Shown: positions 8,931-17,675 of the stretch, piece by piece | How the letters are laid out: every line of letters starts with the position of its first letter | Position numbering within the stretch: position 1 is the stretch's first letter | Origin: a bacterium | GTDB lineage: Bacteria > Bacteroidota > Bacteroidia > Flavobacteriales > Schleiferiaceae | Direction: 5' to 3' | Length of the DNA: 64,000 bases | NCBI GenBank assembly: GCA_016125155.1 | Contig: WGMI01000013.1 | Coordinates: forward strand, 92,024 to 156,023 | Made by a program: the position numbers and the translations under genes | Notes under the pieces: model-generated | What the model saw: the letters and a program-made list of their open reading frames with translations, nothing else | What the model was told of the DNA's origin: nothing | Databases searched by the model: none

Positions 8931-9593
8931 TCAAAAATCGAGATAGCGCATCAAACTTTCGTAGCGATCGTTGAGCCTCAGGTCGTGAGGATCGTCGTAG
9001 GTGGCCGCCACCACCGTGTATTCGTAGCGCGCTAAGGTTTGGAGCATGCGCGCCAAATCGATGCGGTTGAGCTTGAGGCAGACTTCGATGCGGGTGGAAT
9101 CGTGCACCGGGCGGGTCAGGACACTCAACACCGCCAAACCATTGCTCTCGGCGATCTGTACGATTTCGGCCAGGGAATAATCGACCGAAGGCACCTCGAG
9201 AACAACCACCCCTCCGCTTTGGTCGGCATTGGTGAGTTGGGCCAAGGCCTGACCCATATCGCTGAGCGACAAATATCCCTCGTACAAACCTTCTGCACCC
9301 AACACCGGCAGGAGGGAAATTCCGCTTTCAGCAAAAATGCGCAGCGCTTCGAACAAGCCCCGCTCCCGACCAATAAAGACCGGGGCCGGCACCAGCCGGG
9401 CGGCCTCGAGGCTCTGTTCTTCGTCGACCACCTTGCCGAGAACTTCTTCGCTTAAAATGCCCAGAAAGATGTCTCCGTCGAGCACGGGCAGGTGCACGAA
9501 TTTGGATTCGTCCATCAAACCGAGGGCGAAGGATACCGTGTCCTTGCGCTGCAAGGGAATGAGGTCGTTGCGGAGGTAGCGTTCAACAGTCAT
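8931..9593 (-). CDS. CBS-domain-pair protein
   Basis: A 220-residue cytoplasmic protein with tandem CBS domains in its first half (about residues 1-130: VERYLRNDLIPLQRKDTVSFALGLMDE, and ISLLPVLGAEGLYEGYLSLSDM) and an ACT-like C-terminal half (GGVVVLEVPSVDYSLAEIVQIAESNG). CBS pairs bind adenosyl ligands such as AMP or ATP; what this one regulates is unknown. It is the first gene of the nadK-bamA-murI set. The frame opens at a TTG (9599), but the ATG at 9593 is used; a TACGTTTG promoter element lies just upstream. Confidence 0.88.
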   Translation of the reverse strand: MTVERYLRNDLIPLQRKDTVSFALGLMDESKFVHLPVLDGDIFLGILSEEVLGKVVDEEQSLEAARLVPAPVFIGRERGLFEALRIFAESGISLLPVLGAEGLYEGYLSLSDMGQALAQLTNADQSGGVVVLEVPSVDYSLAEIVQIAESNGLAVLSVLTRPVHDSTRIEVCLKLNRIDLARMLQTLARYEYTVVAATYDDPHDLRLNDRYESLMRYLDF

Positions 9594-9601
9594 GATCAAG
9601 G

Positions 9602-9609
9602 CAAACGTA
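9602..9609 (-). promoter_or_regulatory. Bacteroidota -7 element (TACGTTTG) upstream of the CBS gene
   Basis: On the minus strand TACGTTTG matches the TAnnTTTG -7 consensus of the primary sigma factor in Bacteroidota. It ends eight bases before the ATG of the CBS-domain gene, so the transcript would have almost no leader. No good -33 TTTG was found at the proper distance. Confidence 0.4.
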
Positions 9610-9757
9610 GCGAAGTCTTTGACTGTAGAACGTTGAAAGTGGAAAGAAAGTGGGTTGTTGAATGTCCGGGATCTGTTTCTAGCCTGCCGAGACGGTTAAT
9701 TTCGCAGTGCGCTGCGCACCTTTTGGCGCGAACGCGGTTCAACTGGACAACACGGCC

Positions 9758-10498
9758 ATGGTTCGACTGAGTGTCAACATCAACAAAATCGCCACCCTGC
9801 GCAATGCCCGGGGCGGTGCTGTGCCCGATCCGGTCGAAGCGGCGCTAAAGCTTCAATCTTGGGGCGCTGAGGGCATCACCGTCCACCCCCGTCCCGACGA
9901 ACGCCACATTCGCTATGCCGATGTTCGGCGGCTCCGGCCCCAACTGCAGTGCGAGTTCAACATCGAAGGCTATCCAAGCGAGGATTTTATCGCGCTCTGC
10001 CGGGAGACCCGCCCCGACCAAATCACCCTGGTTCCCGACCCCCCAGGGGTGTTGACCTCCAATGCGGGTTGGAATGCCCTAGAGCGCCAAGCCGAGCTGA
10101 CCGAAGCCATCGCACAGCTCCTGGAAACGGGCGCCCGTATTTCGCTCTTTCTCGACCCCGACCCAACGCAGATGGAAGCAGCCTTGAGCGCGGGAGCCGA
10201 CCGCATCGAATTGTATACCGAAGCCTATGCCACGGGCTATGGTCTCGATCCCGAACACGCCATCGCCCCCTACGTGCACGCAGCCCACGCCGCCCTGGAC
10301 TGCGGTTTGGGGCTCAACGCAGGACATGACTTAAACCTCGACAACCTCGGTTTTTTTGCCCGGGAGGTCCCCGGATTGCTCGAGGTCTCGATTGGACATG
10401 CTTTGATCGCCGACGCTTTGTATTACGGACTCGAAAACACCCTGAGAATGTACCGCCGGCGACTCGACGACGCTCACCACGACAGCCTGCATCCGTGA
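9758..10498 (+). CDS. pdxJ: Pyridoxine 5'-phosphate synthase
   Basis: Condenses 1-deoxyxylulose 5-phosphate with 3-amino-1-hydroxyacetone 1-phosphate in the last ring-closing step of DXP-dependent vitamin B6 synthesis. The 246-residue TIM barrel shows the family N-terminus VRLSVNINKIATLRNARG, the TVHPRPDERHI active-site stretch, EFNIEGYP, and QITLVPDPPG. The ATG at 9758 gives the normal N-terminus; an in-frame upstream start would add a non-homologous tail. Its stop overlaps the GTG start of the next hydrolase gene. Confidence 0.97.
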   Translation: MVRLSVNINKIATLRNARGGAVPDPVEAALKLQSWGAEGITVHPRPDERHIRYADVRRLRPQLQCEFNIEGYPSEDFIALCRETRPDQITLVPDPPGVLTSNAGWNALERQAELTEAIAQLLETGARISLFLDPDPTQMEAALSAGADRIELYTEAYATGYGLDPEHAIAPYVHAAHAALDCGLGLNAGHDLNLDNLGFFAREVPGLLEVSIGHALIADALYYGLENTLRMYRRRLDDAHHDSLHP

Positions 10499-11286
10499 AA
10501 TTGCACGCTTGGATATCCGAGGCAGCGGTCGAAAAATCCGGTGCGACCCCTCTGGTCATTTTGCACGGGCTGTTCGGGCAGAGCGACAATTGGATGGGGC
10601 TGGCGCGGAAATGGTCGGCCCAGCGCGGAGTGCACGTGCTCGATTTGCGCAACCATGGCCATTCGCCCTGGAGCGAAGAGTGGGACTATCCTTCTATGGC
10701 GCTCGATGTCCTCGAATACCTCGACGACCGCAGTCTCGAACAAGTGCACCTGCTCGGACACAGCATGGGGGGCAAGGTTGCGATGGAATTGGCCACCCGC
10801 CGTCCCCATCGGATCGAATCGCTCTGCGTCGTCGATATAGGGCCCAAACCCTATCCCATTCACCACCGCACCCTGATCGACGCCATGAAACGCCTCGACC
10901 TCAGCCAGATCCGCCAGAGAAAGGAAGCCGAAGATCAACTCGACATTGCGGCGGCTTCGACCAAGCAGTTTTTGCTCAAGAACCTCCACCGCGACGCCGA
11001 GGGACGCTACGGCTGGCGATTCAACCTCGACGTCATTGACCGCAAATTGGACGAAGTCGGGGCCGAACTCCCGCCCGAGCTGTTGTTTAATGGCCCGAGT
11101 TTGTTCGTCCGCGGCGCCTTGTCGGACTACATCACCGATGCCGACTGGGACCGGATTGTACGGCAATTTCCGCTAGCCCAGCTCGAAACAGTCGAAGGTT
11201 CGGGCCATTGGGTACACGCCGAACAACCCGAAGCCCTCGATCGGGTGCTGCGAGCATTTTGGTCTGGCCGGTACAATCCGGCTTAA
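10495..11286 (+). CDS. Alpha/beta-fold hydrolase (YbfF-like esterase)
   Basis: A 263-residue cytoplasmic alpha/beta hydrolase. The oxyanion segment HGLFGQSDNW, the strand motif VHVLDLRNHGHSP, the nucleophile elbow GHSMGG (near residue 89) and the C-terminal catalytic histidine in GSGHWVHAEQPE are all present, most like the YbfF group of thioesterase/esterases. The start is a GTG overlapping the pdxJ stop by four bases, so it is co-translated with pdxJ. Substrate unknown. Its stop overlaps the stop of the convergent DUF486 gene. Confidence 0.92.
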   Translation: MKLHAWISEAAVEKSGATPLVILHGLFGQSDNWMGLARKWSAQRGVHVLDLRNHGHSPWSEEWDYPSMALDVLEYLDDRSLEQVHLLGHSMGGKVAMELATRRPHRIESLCVVDIGPKPYPIHHRTLIDAMKRLDLSQIRQRKEAEDQLDIAAASTKQFLLKNLHRDAEGRYGWRFNLDVIDRKLDEVGAELPPELLFNGPSLFVRGALSDYITDADWDRIVRQFPLAQLETVEGSGHWVHAEQPEALDRVLRAFWSGRYNPA

Positions 11287-11660
11287 CGAAAGGCGAAATA
11301 AACTGCCCCAATCAAACACATTAGGGCAAAGACGTGGTTGACAGACCACTTGAATCCGGGAAATGCGACGGAAACGAAGAGGACAAAGACGAGCAGTGCG
11401 ATGACCTCTTGCAAAACCCTCAATTGTACCAAGGAAAAAGGCCCTCCGTACCCTTTGAACCCTAAACGGTTGGCGGGCACCTGAAGGCAATATTCAAAAA
11501 AAGCCAGACCCCAAGAAAAGGCAACGGCGCGAAACAAAAAGCGGCCGCTGTGGGCCGAATTCCCGAACCAAGCGGGCAGTTTGAGGTGGGCGTACCAAGC
11601 CAGCGTCATAAAGATGCTGGAACCCACAAAGAGGAAAACCGTGGTGATACTGCGCGACAT
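11283..11660 (-). CDS. DUF486 family small membrane protein
   Basis: A 125-residue integral membrane protein with four predicted transmembrane helices. It matches the DUF486 group of small drug/metabolite-transporter-like proteins: FMTLAWYAHLK near the N-terminus, then FEYCLQVPANRLG and QLRVLQEVIALLVF. Function has not been shown for the family. The frame is open further upstream, but the ATG at 11660 is the start that gives the family N-terminus. It is a lone gene, convergent with the pdxJ-hydrolase pair. Confidence 0.85.
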   Translation of the reverse strand: MSRSITTVFLFVGSSIFMTLAWYAHLKLPAWFGNSAHSGRFLFRAVAFSWGLAFFEYCLQVPANRLGFKGYGGPFSLVQLRVLQEVIALLVFVLFVSVAFPGFKWSVNHVFALMCLIGAVYFAFR

Positions 11661-11737
11661 AAAGGCCGAAAGCGCGAAAATACAGAAGGCACGATAGGGG
11701 TAACTCTTACCCCCCAAAAAAGCCCATCGAAGTCGCC

Positions 11738-12025
11738 TCAGAGACGGTCGCGAAAGGAGGAGCCCGGTTCACCGCTGCGCAACACTACCGGCTTTTGACC
11801 CATGATCTCCTCGACCCTGAGTCGGTCGAATTCGCTTAAACCCAAGGTATAGACCGCGAACCGACCCTCGTCCCCCGGCTTTTCTTCGAGGCCCTCCCCG
11901 AGTATTTCCTTGGCACAATCGACCAAGCGCTTCACCTTGGCTTCCACCGATTGTAACGGGAAACCATTTTGTACCGACTCTTCTTTCAATTTATTCATGA
12001 TGGCGCGCTGTATTTGTGACCTCAT
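11738..12025 (-). CDS. Small hypothetical cytoplasmic protein
   Basis: A 95-residue charged soluble protein starting MRSQIQRAIMNKLKEES, with an N-terminal helical half and a C-terminal half (RFAVYTLGLSEFDRLRVEEIMG). I do not recognise a family. No signal peptide, membrane segment or metal motif is visible. ATGs at 12025 and 11998 are both possible starts. It is divergent from the cbb3 oxidase operon and shares the intergenic region that carries the Crp/Fnr-type sites, so it could be regulated with it. Confidence 0.6.
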   Translation of the reverse strand: MRSQIQRAIMNKLKEESVQNGFPLQSVEAKVKRLVDCAKEILGEGLEEKPGDEGRFAVYTLGLSEFDRLRVEEIMGQKPVVLRSGEPGSSFRDRL

Positions 12026-12143
12026 GGGAAATAGGGGTTGAATTCTGGTTGCTAAGTTATAAGAATAAACTTGTAGTAAAAAATATTTTTGTAGTCCATA
12101 TGAAAAGATTTTATCCTGCTCTCCATCGAGGCGCCTCAAAACC

Positions 12144-12209
12144 TGACAGAAATCAGTTTTCGCCCTGATGTATGTCATAAGCCCTGCGCCGAGGCAGCAA
12201 ATAGCTTTG
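12144..12209 (+). promoter_or_regulatory. cco operon promoter with two Crp/Fnr-type sites
   Basis: Two TGA-N6-TCA half-site pairs lie in tandem: TGACAGAAATCA (12144-12155) and TGATGTATGTCA (12166-12177), 22 bases apart. They have the spacing of Fnr/Crp-family operators. Exactly 24 bases after the second is TAGCTTTG (12202-12209), a perfect TAnnTTTG -7 element, with no TTTG at -33, as expected for an activator-dependent promoter. The uspA promoter has the same layout. Inferred role: induction of the high-affinity oxidase under low oxygen. Confidence 0.65.
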
Positions 12210-12233
12210 GTCCCTGTTGGAAATGCCATTGCC

Positions 12234-12407
12234 ATGAGTGTCTTGTACGTATTGGTGGTTGTGAGTTTGAGCGTTGCCCTGGGTTTTCTGGTCGCCTTTG
12301 TGTGGTCGGTGCGCTCGGGGCAACTCGACGACGATCGCTCCCCTTCTGTGCGCATGCTTATCGACGATGCCGAACCCAGCAAAACCACCGAAAACGAGAT
12401 CCTGTAA
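12234..12407 (+). CDS. ccoS: cbb3-type oxidase assembly protein CcoS
   Basis: A 57-residue single-pass membrane protein: MSVLYVLVVVSLSVALGFLVAFVWSV is the transmembrane helix, followed by SGQLDDDRSPSVRML, the hallmark CcoS segment. CcoS is needed for cofactor insertion into cbb3 oxidase. It is the first gene of the operon, 12 bases before ccoNO. In many relatives the copper ATPase gene ccoI directly precedes ccoS; here a promoter does. Confidence 0.93.
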   Translation: MSVLYVLVVVSLSVALGFLVAFVWSVRSGQLDDDRSPSVRMLIDDAEPSKTTENEIL

Positions 12408-12419
12408 ACCGCACCCCTT

Positions 12420-14585
12420 ATGCAGATGGAACGCTTCCGTTACGACAACGCCATCGTCCGAAACTTTATCGTCGCCTCGATTCTGTGGGGCACGGTGGGT
12501 TTTCTCGTCGGACTTTGGGTGGCTCTTGAACTGATTTTCCCCCAGCTGAATTTCGAGCTCCCCTTCTTGACATTCGGCCGACTCCGCGCCTTACACACCA
12601 ACGCGGTGATTTTCGCCTTTGTGGGGAATGCCATGTTCGGCGGCATTTACTATTCGTTGCAACGACTGCTCAAAGCGCGGATGGCGAGCGATCTGCTCAG
12701 CGCCATCCACTTTTGGGGCTGGCAGCTCATCATTGTAGCGGCCGCGATCACCTTGCCGATGGGGATTACCTCCTCGAAGGAATACGCCGAACTCGAGTGG
12801 CCGATCGACATTGCCATTGCCTTGGTCTGGGTGGCGTTCGGGGTCAATATGATCTCGACCATCATCAAACGGAGAGAACGGCATTTGTACGTGGCCATTT
12901 GGTTCTACATCGCCACGTTTGTCACGGTGGCCGTGCTCCACATTTTCAACAGCCTCGAGCTGCCGGTGTCGCTGTTCAAGAGCTATTCGGTCTACGCCGG
13001 CGTGCAGGACGCGCTGGTGCAGTGGTGGTATGGACATAATGCGGTGGCCTTTTTCCTGACGACCCCCATCCTCGGGCTGATGTACTACTTCCTGCCCAAG
13101 GCGGCCAACCGACCGGTCTATTCGTACCGCTTGTCCATCATCCACTTTTGGGCGCTGATCTTCCTGTACATCTGGGCTGGACCCCACCACCTCTTGTATT
13201 CGGCTTTGCCCGACTGGGCGCAAAGCTTGGGCACGGTGTTCTCCGTTATGTTGATCGCGCCCTCCTGGGGTGGGATGATCAACGGTTTGCTTACCCTGCG
13301 CGGGGCCTGGGACAAGGTGCGCGAAAGCGTGGTGCTCAAATTCTTCGTGGTTTCGGTAACGGCTTATGGCATGAGTACGTTTGAGGGCCCCATGCTCTCC
13401 TTGAAAAACATCAATGCCATTGCGCACTTCACCGACTGGATTCCCGCCCACGTCCACATTGGCACGCTGGGGTGGAACGGCTTCTTGATTTTCGGAATGA
13501 TCTACTGGCTCATGCCCAAAATTTACCGCACCAGCCTGTTTTCCGACAAAATGGCCAATGCCCACTTCTGGATCGGCACCCTAGGCATTTTGTTCTGGGC
13601 GCTCCCCATGTATGTGGCCGGATTTACCCAGAGCCTGATGTGGAAAGACTTCAACCCCGACGGAACCCTGGCGTACGGCAACTTCCTCGAAACCGTAACC
13701 CAGCTCATCCCGATGTATGCCCTGCGCGCCTTGGGGGGAACGCTCTACATCGTGGGTATGGTGCTTTTGATCATCAACGTGGTGCGCACGGTGAGAAGCG
13801 GTGAGTTGCTGCGCGAAGAAGAAGCCGAAGCCCCGGCCCTCGAGCGGGCTTATGCGGGCCACAAAGGCGAGCACTGGCACCGCTGGATCGAACGCAAACC
13901 CCTCCAAATGACCTTCTGGAGCTTGGTGGTCATCTTGATTGGGGGCATCATCGAAATTGTACCCACAATCCTCATCAAGAGCAACATACCCACCATCGCC
14001 AGCGTCAAGCCCTACACAGCCCTCGAACTCGAAGGCCGCGACATCTACATCCGCGAGGGCTGCAACGCCTGCCACAGCCAGATGGTCCGCCCGTTCCGTT
14101 CCGAAGTGGTTCGCTACGACCCAGTGCACCAGCAATACAGCATGGCGGGCGAATACGTCTACGACCATCCGCATTTGTGGGGCTCCAAACGCACTGGACC
14201 CGACTTGCATCGCGAAGGGGGAAAATATCCGCACAGTTGGCACTACAACCATATGTGGGATCCGACTTCCATGAGTCCGGGCTCTTTGATGCCCCGATAC
14301 ACCTGGCTGTACTCCGCCAATGGACGCGACGCCAGCCTGAACACCTCGCTTACCGAGAAAAAACTCAAGGCCATGGTGCAACTCGGCGTGCCCTATACCG
14401 AGGAGTACATCGCCAACTGGGAAGAAGAACTCAACATGCAAGCCAAAAGCATTGCCGACGAGCTCAACAAGGATCCCAACATCAAGGTCCAACCCCGGGA
14501 AGAGATCGTAGCCCTGATTGCCTATTTGCAACGGCTGGGCACCGATATCAAGAAAGAGCCGGCTCTGGCTCTGAATCAGCCTTAA
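12420..14585 (+). CDS. ccoNO: cbb3-type cytochrome c oxidase, fused subunits I and II
   Basis: A 721-residue fusion of CcoN (haem-copper catalytic subunit, about residues 1-475) and CcoO (monohaem cytochrome c subunit, about 490-710). The CcoN part has many membrane helices and haem/copper histidines in LHTNAVIFAF, WWYGHNAVAFFLT and PAHVHIGTLGWNG. The CcoO part has one helix, then the haem c motif CNACH (from about residue 547) with SQMVRPFRSEVVRY and GSKRTGPDLHREGGKY. It reduces O2 to water at low oxygen in the inner membrane. The fusion is known in Bacteroidota. A second ATG lies two codons in. Confidence 0.96.
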   Translation: MQMERFRYDNAIVRNFIVASILWGTVGFLVGLWVALELIFPQLNFELPFLTFGRLRALHTNAVIFAFVGNAMFGGIYYSLQRLLKARMASDLLSAIHFWGWQLIIVAAAITLPMGITSSKEYAELEWPIDIAIALVWVAFGVNMISTIIKRRERHLYVAIWFYIATFVTVAVLHIFNSLELPVSLFKSYSVYAGVQDALVQWWYGHNAVAFFLTTPILGLMYYFLPKAANRPVYSYRLSIIHFWALIFLYIWAGPHHLLYSALPDWAQSLGTVFSVMLIAPSWGGMINGLLTLRGAWDKVRESVVLKFFVVSVTAYGMSTFEGPMLSLKNINAIAHFTDWIPAHVHIGTLGWNGFLIFGMIYWLMPKIYRTSLFSDKMANAHFWIGTLGILFWALPMYVAGFTQSLMWKDFNPDGTLAYGNFLETVTQLIPMYALRALGGTLYIVGMVLLIINVVRTVRSGELLREEEAEAPALERAYAGHKGEHWHRWIERKPLQMTFWSLVVILIGGIIEIVPTILIKSNIPTIASVKPYTALELEGRDIYIREGCNACHSQMVRPFRSEVVRYDPVHQQYSMAGEYVYDHPHLWGSKRTGPDLHREGGKYPHSWHYNHMWDPTSMSPGSLMPRYTWLYSANGRDASLNTSLTEKKLKAMVQLGVPYTEEYIANWEEELNMQAKSIADELNKDPNIKVQPREEIVALIAYLQRLGTDIKKEPALALNQP

Positions 14586-14620
14586 ACCGACCTCCAACTT
14601 CTCAAAAAAGCGCATCGGTC

Positions 14621-14806
14621 ATGATGAAATACGCCAAAGCCTCGATGGAAACCATTGCAGGGATCGAAATCTTCCCCTTGATTTCGCTCGGCATCTTTTT
14701 CGCCTTTTTTCTCGCTGTGGGCTGGTATGTGCTCCGAGCCGACAAAAGACACTTTCGAAAGATGAGCGAAATGCCCATCGACGCCAACGAAACCACTCAT
14801 TCCTAA
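14621..14806 (+). CDS. ccoQ: CcoQ-like small cbb3 oxidase subunit
   Basis: A 61-residue single-pass protein (MMKYAKASMETIAGIEIFPLI, then a hydrophobic helix to WYVLRADKRHFRKM), located between ccoNO and ccoP, the position of CcoQ/FixQ. CcoQ subunits are short, poorly conserved proteins that stabilise the complex; identity rests on size, topology and position. It starts 35 bases after ccoNO and ends five bases before ccoP. Confidence 0.8.
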   Translation: MMKYAKASMETIAGIEIFPLISLGIFFAFFLAVGWYVLRADKRHFRKMSEMPIDANETTHS

Positions 14807-14811
14807 GTACT

Positions 14812-15777
14812 ATGAACCACCGCAACAACCCGCGCTTTTTCGCTGCATGGACGGCGGTAATGTCGAGCGCTTCCGGACTCATGGCCCAAACCCCAACGGT
14901 TCCTGCCACCGCAACGGCAGAAGAAGGTCGCTGGCTCGTCGACTTCTTCAAAGATCCGATCCAAATCGGCTTTGTGGTGGGCATCGGCATGGTGTTGCTC
15001 GCACTGTATTCGATCAACCGGGCTTTGAATGCGCTGCGGGAAACCTTGGCGCCCGAGACCATCAAGGCTCCCAAAGCGGCCCCGTCTTGGTATTCGTCCC
15101 TGATGAAAGGCGCCACCAAAGCCACCCCGATTGAACGCGAGGCCGATGTAATGCTCGATCACGACTACGACGGCATCAAGGAACTCGACAACAGCCTGCC
15201 GCCTTGGTGGGTCTGGGGGTTCTACTTCACCATCGCCTTTTCGGTGGTCTATTTGATCCGCTACCACATTCTGGGCGAACCCTCTTCGAAAAAGGAGTTT
15301 GAAATCGCAATGGCCGATGCCAAGGCCAGCGTTGAAGAATACCGCAAAAAAGTCGGAGATGCCGTAGACGAAACCACCGTGGTTCTCTTGACCGAAGCGG
15401 GCCGAATTGCCTCGGGAAAAAAGATCTACGAGTCCAATTGTGTAGCCTGTCATGCCGCCGATGGCGGAGGCCTGGTAGGACCCAACCTGACCGACCCGAA
15501 TTGGATCCACGGCGGGGGCATTGTGAATGTTTTTAAGACCATCAAATACGGGGTGCCCGAAAAAGGGATGATTTCGTGGAAAGACCAGTTGAGCCCTACC
15601 CAAATGCAGGATGTAGCCAGCTATGTGTTGACGTTCCAGGGCACTGCGCCCGCTGCGCCCAAAGCCCCGGAAGGCGAGGTGTGGGTCGATGCCGCCGCGG
15701 CTGAACCGACTACCGATGCTCCTGCCACCGATTCAACCTCCACCCCCGCCGACAGTCTTTCTACTGCTGCACTCTAA
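14812..15777 (+). CDS. ccoP: cbb3 oxidase cytochrome c subunit III
   Basis: A 321-residue membrane-anchored cytochrome c. It has two N-terminal hydrophobic segments, the FixP-type stretch DHDYDGIKELDNSLPPWWVWGFYFT, a second helix, and one cytochrome c domain with CVACH (residues 210-214) and the distal methionine near EKGMISW. The C-terminus is a low-complexity Ala/Pro/Thr tail. Proteobacterial CcoP has two haem c domains; only one is visible here. It passes electrons to CcoO. It lies in the operon between ccoQ and ccoG. Confidence 0.94.
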   Translation: MNHRNNPRFFAAWTAVMSSASGLMAQTPTVPATATAEEGRWLVDFFKDPIQIGFVVGIGMVLLALYSINRALNALRETLAPETIKAPKAAPSWYSSLMKGATKATPIEREADVMLDHDYDGIKELDNSLPPWWVWGFYFTIAFSVVYLIRYHILGEPSSKKEFEIAMADAKASVEEYRKKVGDAVDETTVVLLTEAGRIASGKKIYESNCVACHAADGGGLVGPNLTDPNWIHGGGIVNVFKTIKYGVPEKGMISWKDQLSPTQMQDVASYVLTFQGTAPAAPKAPEGEVWVDAAAAEPTTDAPATDSTSTPADSLSTAAL

Positions 15778-15786
15778 ACCATCGTC

Positions 15787-17214
15787 ATGGCTGATTTGTC
15801 CACAGAGGAAGGCGATTTGTACAAGGATGAGCGCTTTCGCGATTCTGTAGCCACCATCAATGCCGAAGGAAAGCGCAATTTCCTGTATCCCAAGCGCTCC
15901 AAAGGCCCGTGGATGAACAAGCGAAGCGCGGTGGCCTATGGTTTGCTTGCCTTTCTGTTCGCCGCGCCTTGGATTCGGATCGGGGGGCAGCCGCTCCTGT
16001 TGCTCGATGTGCTCGGACGGCGATTTGTGATTCTGGGCCAGGTGTTTTGGCCTCAGGACTCTCATTTGCTGGTCTTGTCGATGCTCACGGGCATCCTCTT
16101 TGTCATCGTGTTTACGGTGATTTTTGGACGAATTTTTTGCGGATGGATCTGCCCCCAGACCATTTTTATGGAGCATGTGTTCCGCAAAATCGAGTATTGG
16201 ATCGATGGCGATCGGGGCGAGCAGCTGCGCTTGGCGCGTTTGCCGTGGAACTTCGAGAAAATTTGGAAACGAACCCTGAAAAACGGCTTGTTCTTCGGGA
16301 TTTCGTTTGCCATTGCGAATACGTTTTTAATGTACCTCATCGGCACCGAGCGCTGGCGTTCTATTGTAACCGACAATCCCCATAACCACCTTGGTGGACT
16401 GGCGACCATCACGGTCTTTACCGGGGTGTTCTTTTTTGTATTCGCCTGGTTTCGAGAACAGGTCTGTCTGATTGTTTGCCCCTATGGCCGATTGCAAGGC
16501 GTTTTGCTCGACCGGAATTCGGTGGTGATTGCCTACGACTACGTGCGGGGCGAAAAACGCGGACGCTTCCGCAAAGGCGAGAACCGGGCCGAAGCGGACA
16601 AAGGCGACTGTATCGACTGCGGACAGTGCGTTGACGTATGTCCTACGGGCATCGACATCCGGAACGGTACCCAGCTCGAGTGCATCAACTGCGCGGCCTG
16701 CATCGATGTGTGCAACACGATTATGGCCAAAACCCAACAACCCAAAGGGCTGATTCGGTTTGCCTCGGAAAACCAGATTGCTGAAAAGAAAGCTTTTCGG
16801 TTTACCCCCCGCATCATCGCCTACACCGGCGTCCTCGTTGTGCTGCTCGGGGTCATGGGTTTCCTGCTCCGCGAGCGCAGTCCGATCGAAGCCACGGTGC
16901 TTAGGGCTCCGGGAATGCTCTATCAAAACAGGGGCGAGGGGCTCTACAGCAACCTCTACAACATCAAAGTGGTCAACAAGAGTACCGGACCCATCGACAT
17001 CGACGTGGTTTTGATTTCCCCTCCTGGACGCATCGAGTGGGTGGGCACCTACAACGGGTACGCCGACGTGCGCGACCTGGTCCAGGCCAGCTTTTTTGTC
17101 TACCTCGAAGACGCGGTGTTGACCGGATCGAACACCCCGGTAGAACTGTCGATTAGAGCGGGAGATGAAGAGCTCAGCCGGCTAAAAACCAACTTTAACG
17201 GACCCATTCGATGA
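15787..17214 (+). CDS. ccoG: cbb3 oxidase accessory protein CcoG (polyferredoxin)
   Basis: A 475-residue membrane protein. It has several transmembrane helices, the FixG-type CGWICPQTIFMEHVFRKIEYWIDGD, two 4Fe-4S motifs (CIDCGQCVDVCP and CINCAACIDVC, about residues 278-310) and a C-terminal immunoglobulin-like periplasmic domain. CcoG acts in copper handling for cbb3 oxidase maturation. The stop overlaps the ccoH start as ATGA. Confidence 0.96.
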   Translation: MADLSTEEGDLYKDERFRDSVATINAEGKRNFLYPKRSKGPWMNKRSAVAYGLLAFLFAAPWIRIGGQPLLLLDVLGRRFVILGQVFWPQDSHLLVLSMLTGILFVIVFTVIFGRIFCGWICPQTIFMEHVFRKIEYWIDGDRGEQLRLARLPWNFEKIWKRTLKNGLFFGISFAIANTFLMYLIGTERWRSIVTDNPHNHLGGLATITVFTGVFFFVFAWFREQVCLIVCPYGRLQGVLLDRNSVVIAYDYVRGEKRGRFRKGENRAEADKGDCIDCGQCVDVCPTGIDIRNGTQLECINCAACIDVCNTIMAKTQQPKGLIRFASENQIAEKKAFRFTPRIIAYTGVLVVLLGVMGFLLRERSPIEATVLRAPGMLYQNRGEGLYSNLYNIKVVNKSTGPIDIDVVLISPPGRIEWVGTYNGYADVRDLVQASFFVYLEDAVLTGSNTPVELSIRAGDEELSRLKTNFNGPIR

Positions 17215-17672
17215 GTACCCCCCCTACCCCAAAAGGCGGTTTCAACTGGGGTCATGGCATGGCCCTGACCTTGGTGTTGTTTGCCGCGCTCATCATCGGC
17301 TTGGCGGTGGGCACCTTTCAACAAAACATCGATTTGGTCGAACCGGACTATGCCGAAAGCGAAGAGCGCTACCAAGATCGACAGAAACGCCAAGGCCGCA
17401 CCGAGGCATTGGGAGCCTCTTTTGCGATCGAATACCGCGACGGCGACATCGTGATCCAAACACCGGCCGCGCTGAGCCCTGCCTTTTCTCAAGGCGAAAT
17501 CTGGCTCTACAAACCTGATAACCAAAAACTCGATCGGCGGATCAACATCGCGCTCGATTCAGAGGGCACAATGCGCATACCCGCGGAAACGCTGGTTCCA
17601 GGAGTGTGGAAGGTGGTGGTCGACGTACCCGGTGCCCAAGGGTACTACGCCGTTGAATCGCTTTATCTCTAG
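17211..17672 (+). CDS. ccoH: FixH/CcoH family protein
   Basis: A 153-residue protein with one N-terminal transmembrane helix (GMALTLVLFAALIIGLAVG) and a periplasmic beta-domain, containing the FixH-type segment QNIDLVEPDYAESEERYQDRQ. CcoH/FixH is required for stable assembly of cbb3 oxidase. It is translationally coupled to ccoG and followed within four bases by the SafE-like gene. Confidence 0.92.
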   Translation: MSTPPTPKGGFNWGHGMALTLVLFAALIIGLAVGTFQQNIDLVEPDYAESEERYQDRQKRQGRTEALGASFAIEYRDGDIVIQTPAALSPAFSQGEIWLYKPDNQKLDRRINIALDSEGTMRIPAETLVPGVWKVVVDVPGAQGYYAVESLYL

Positions 17673-17675
17673 GCC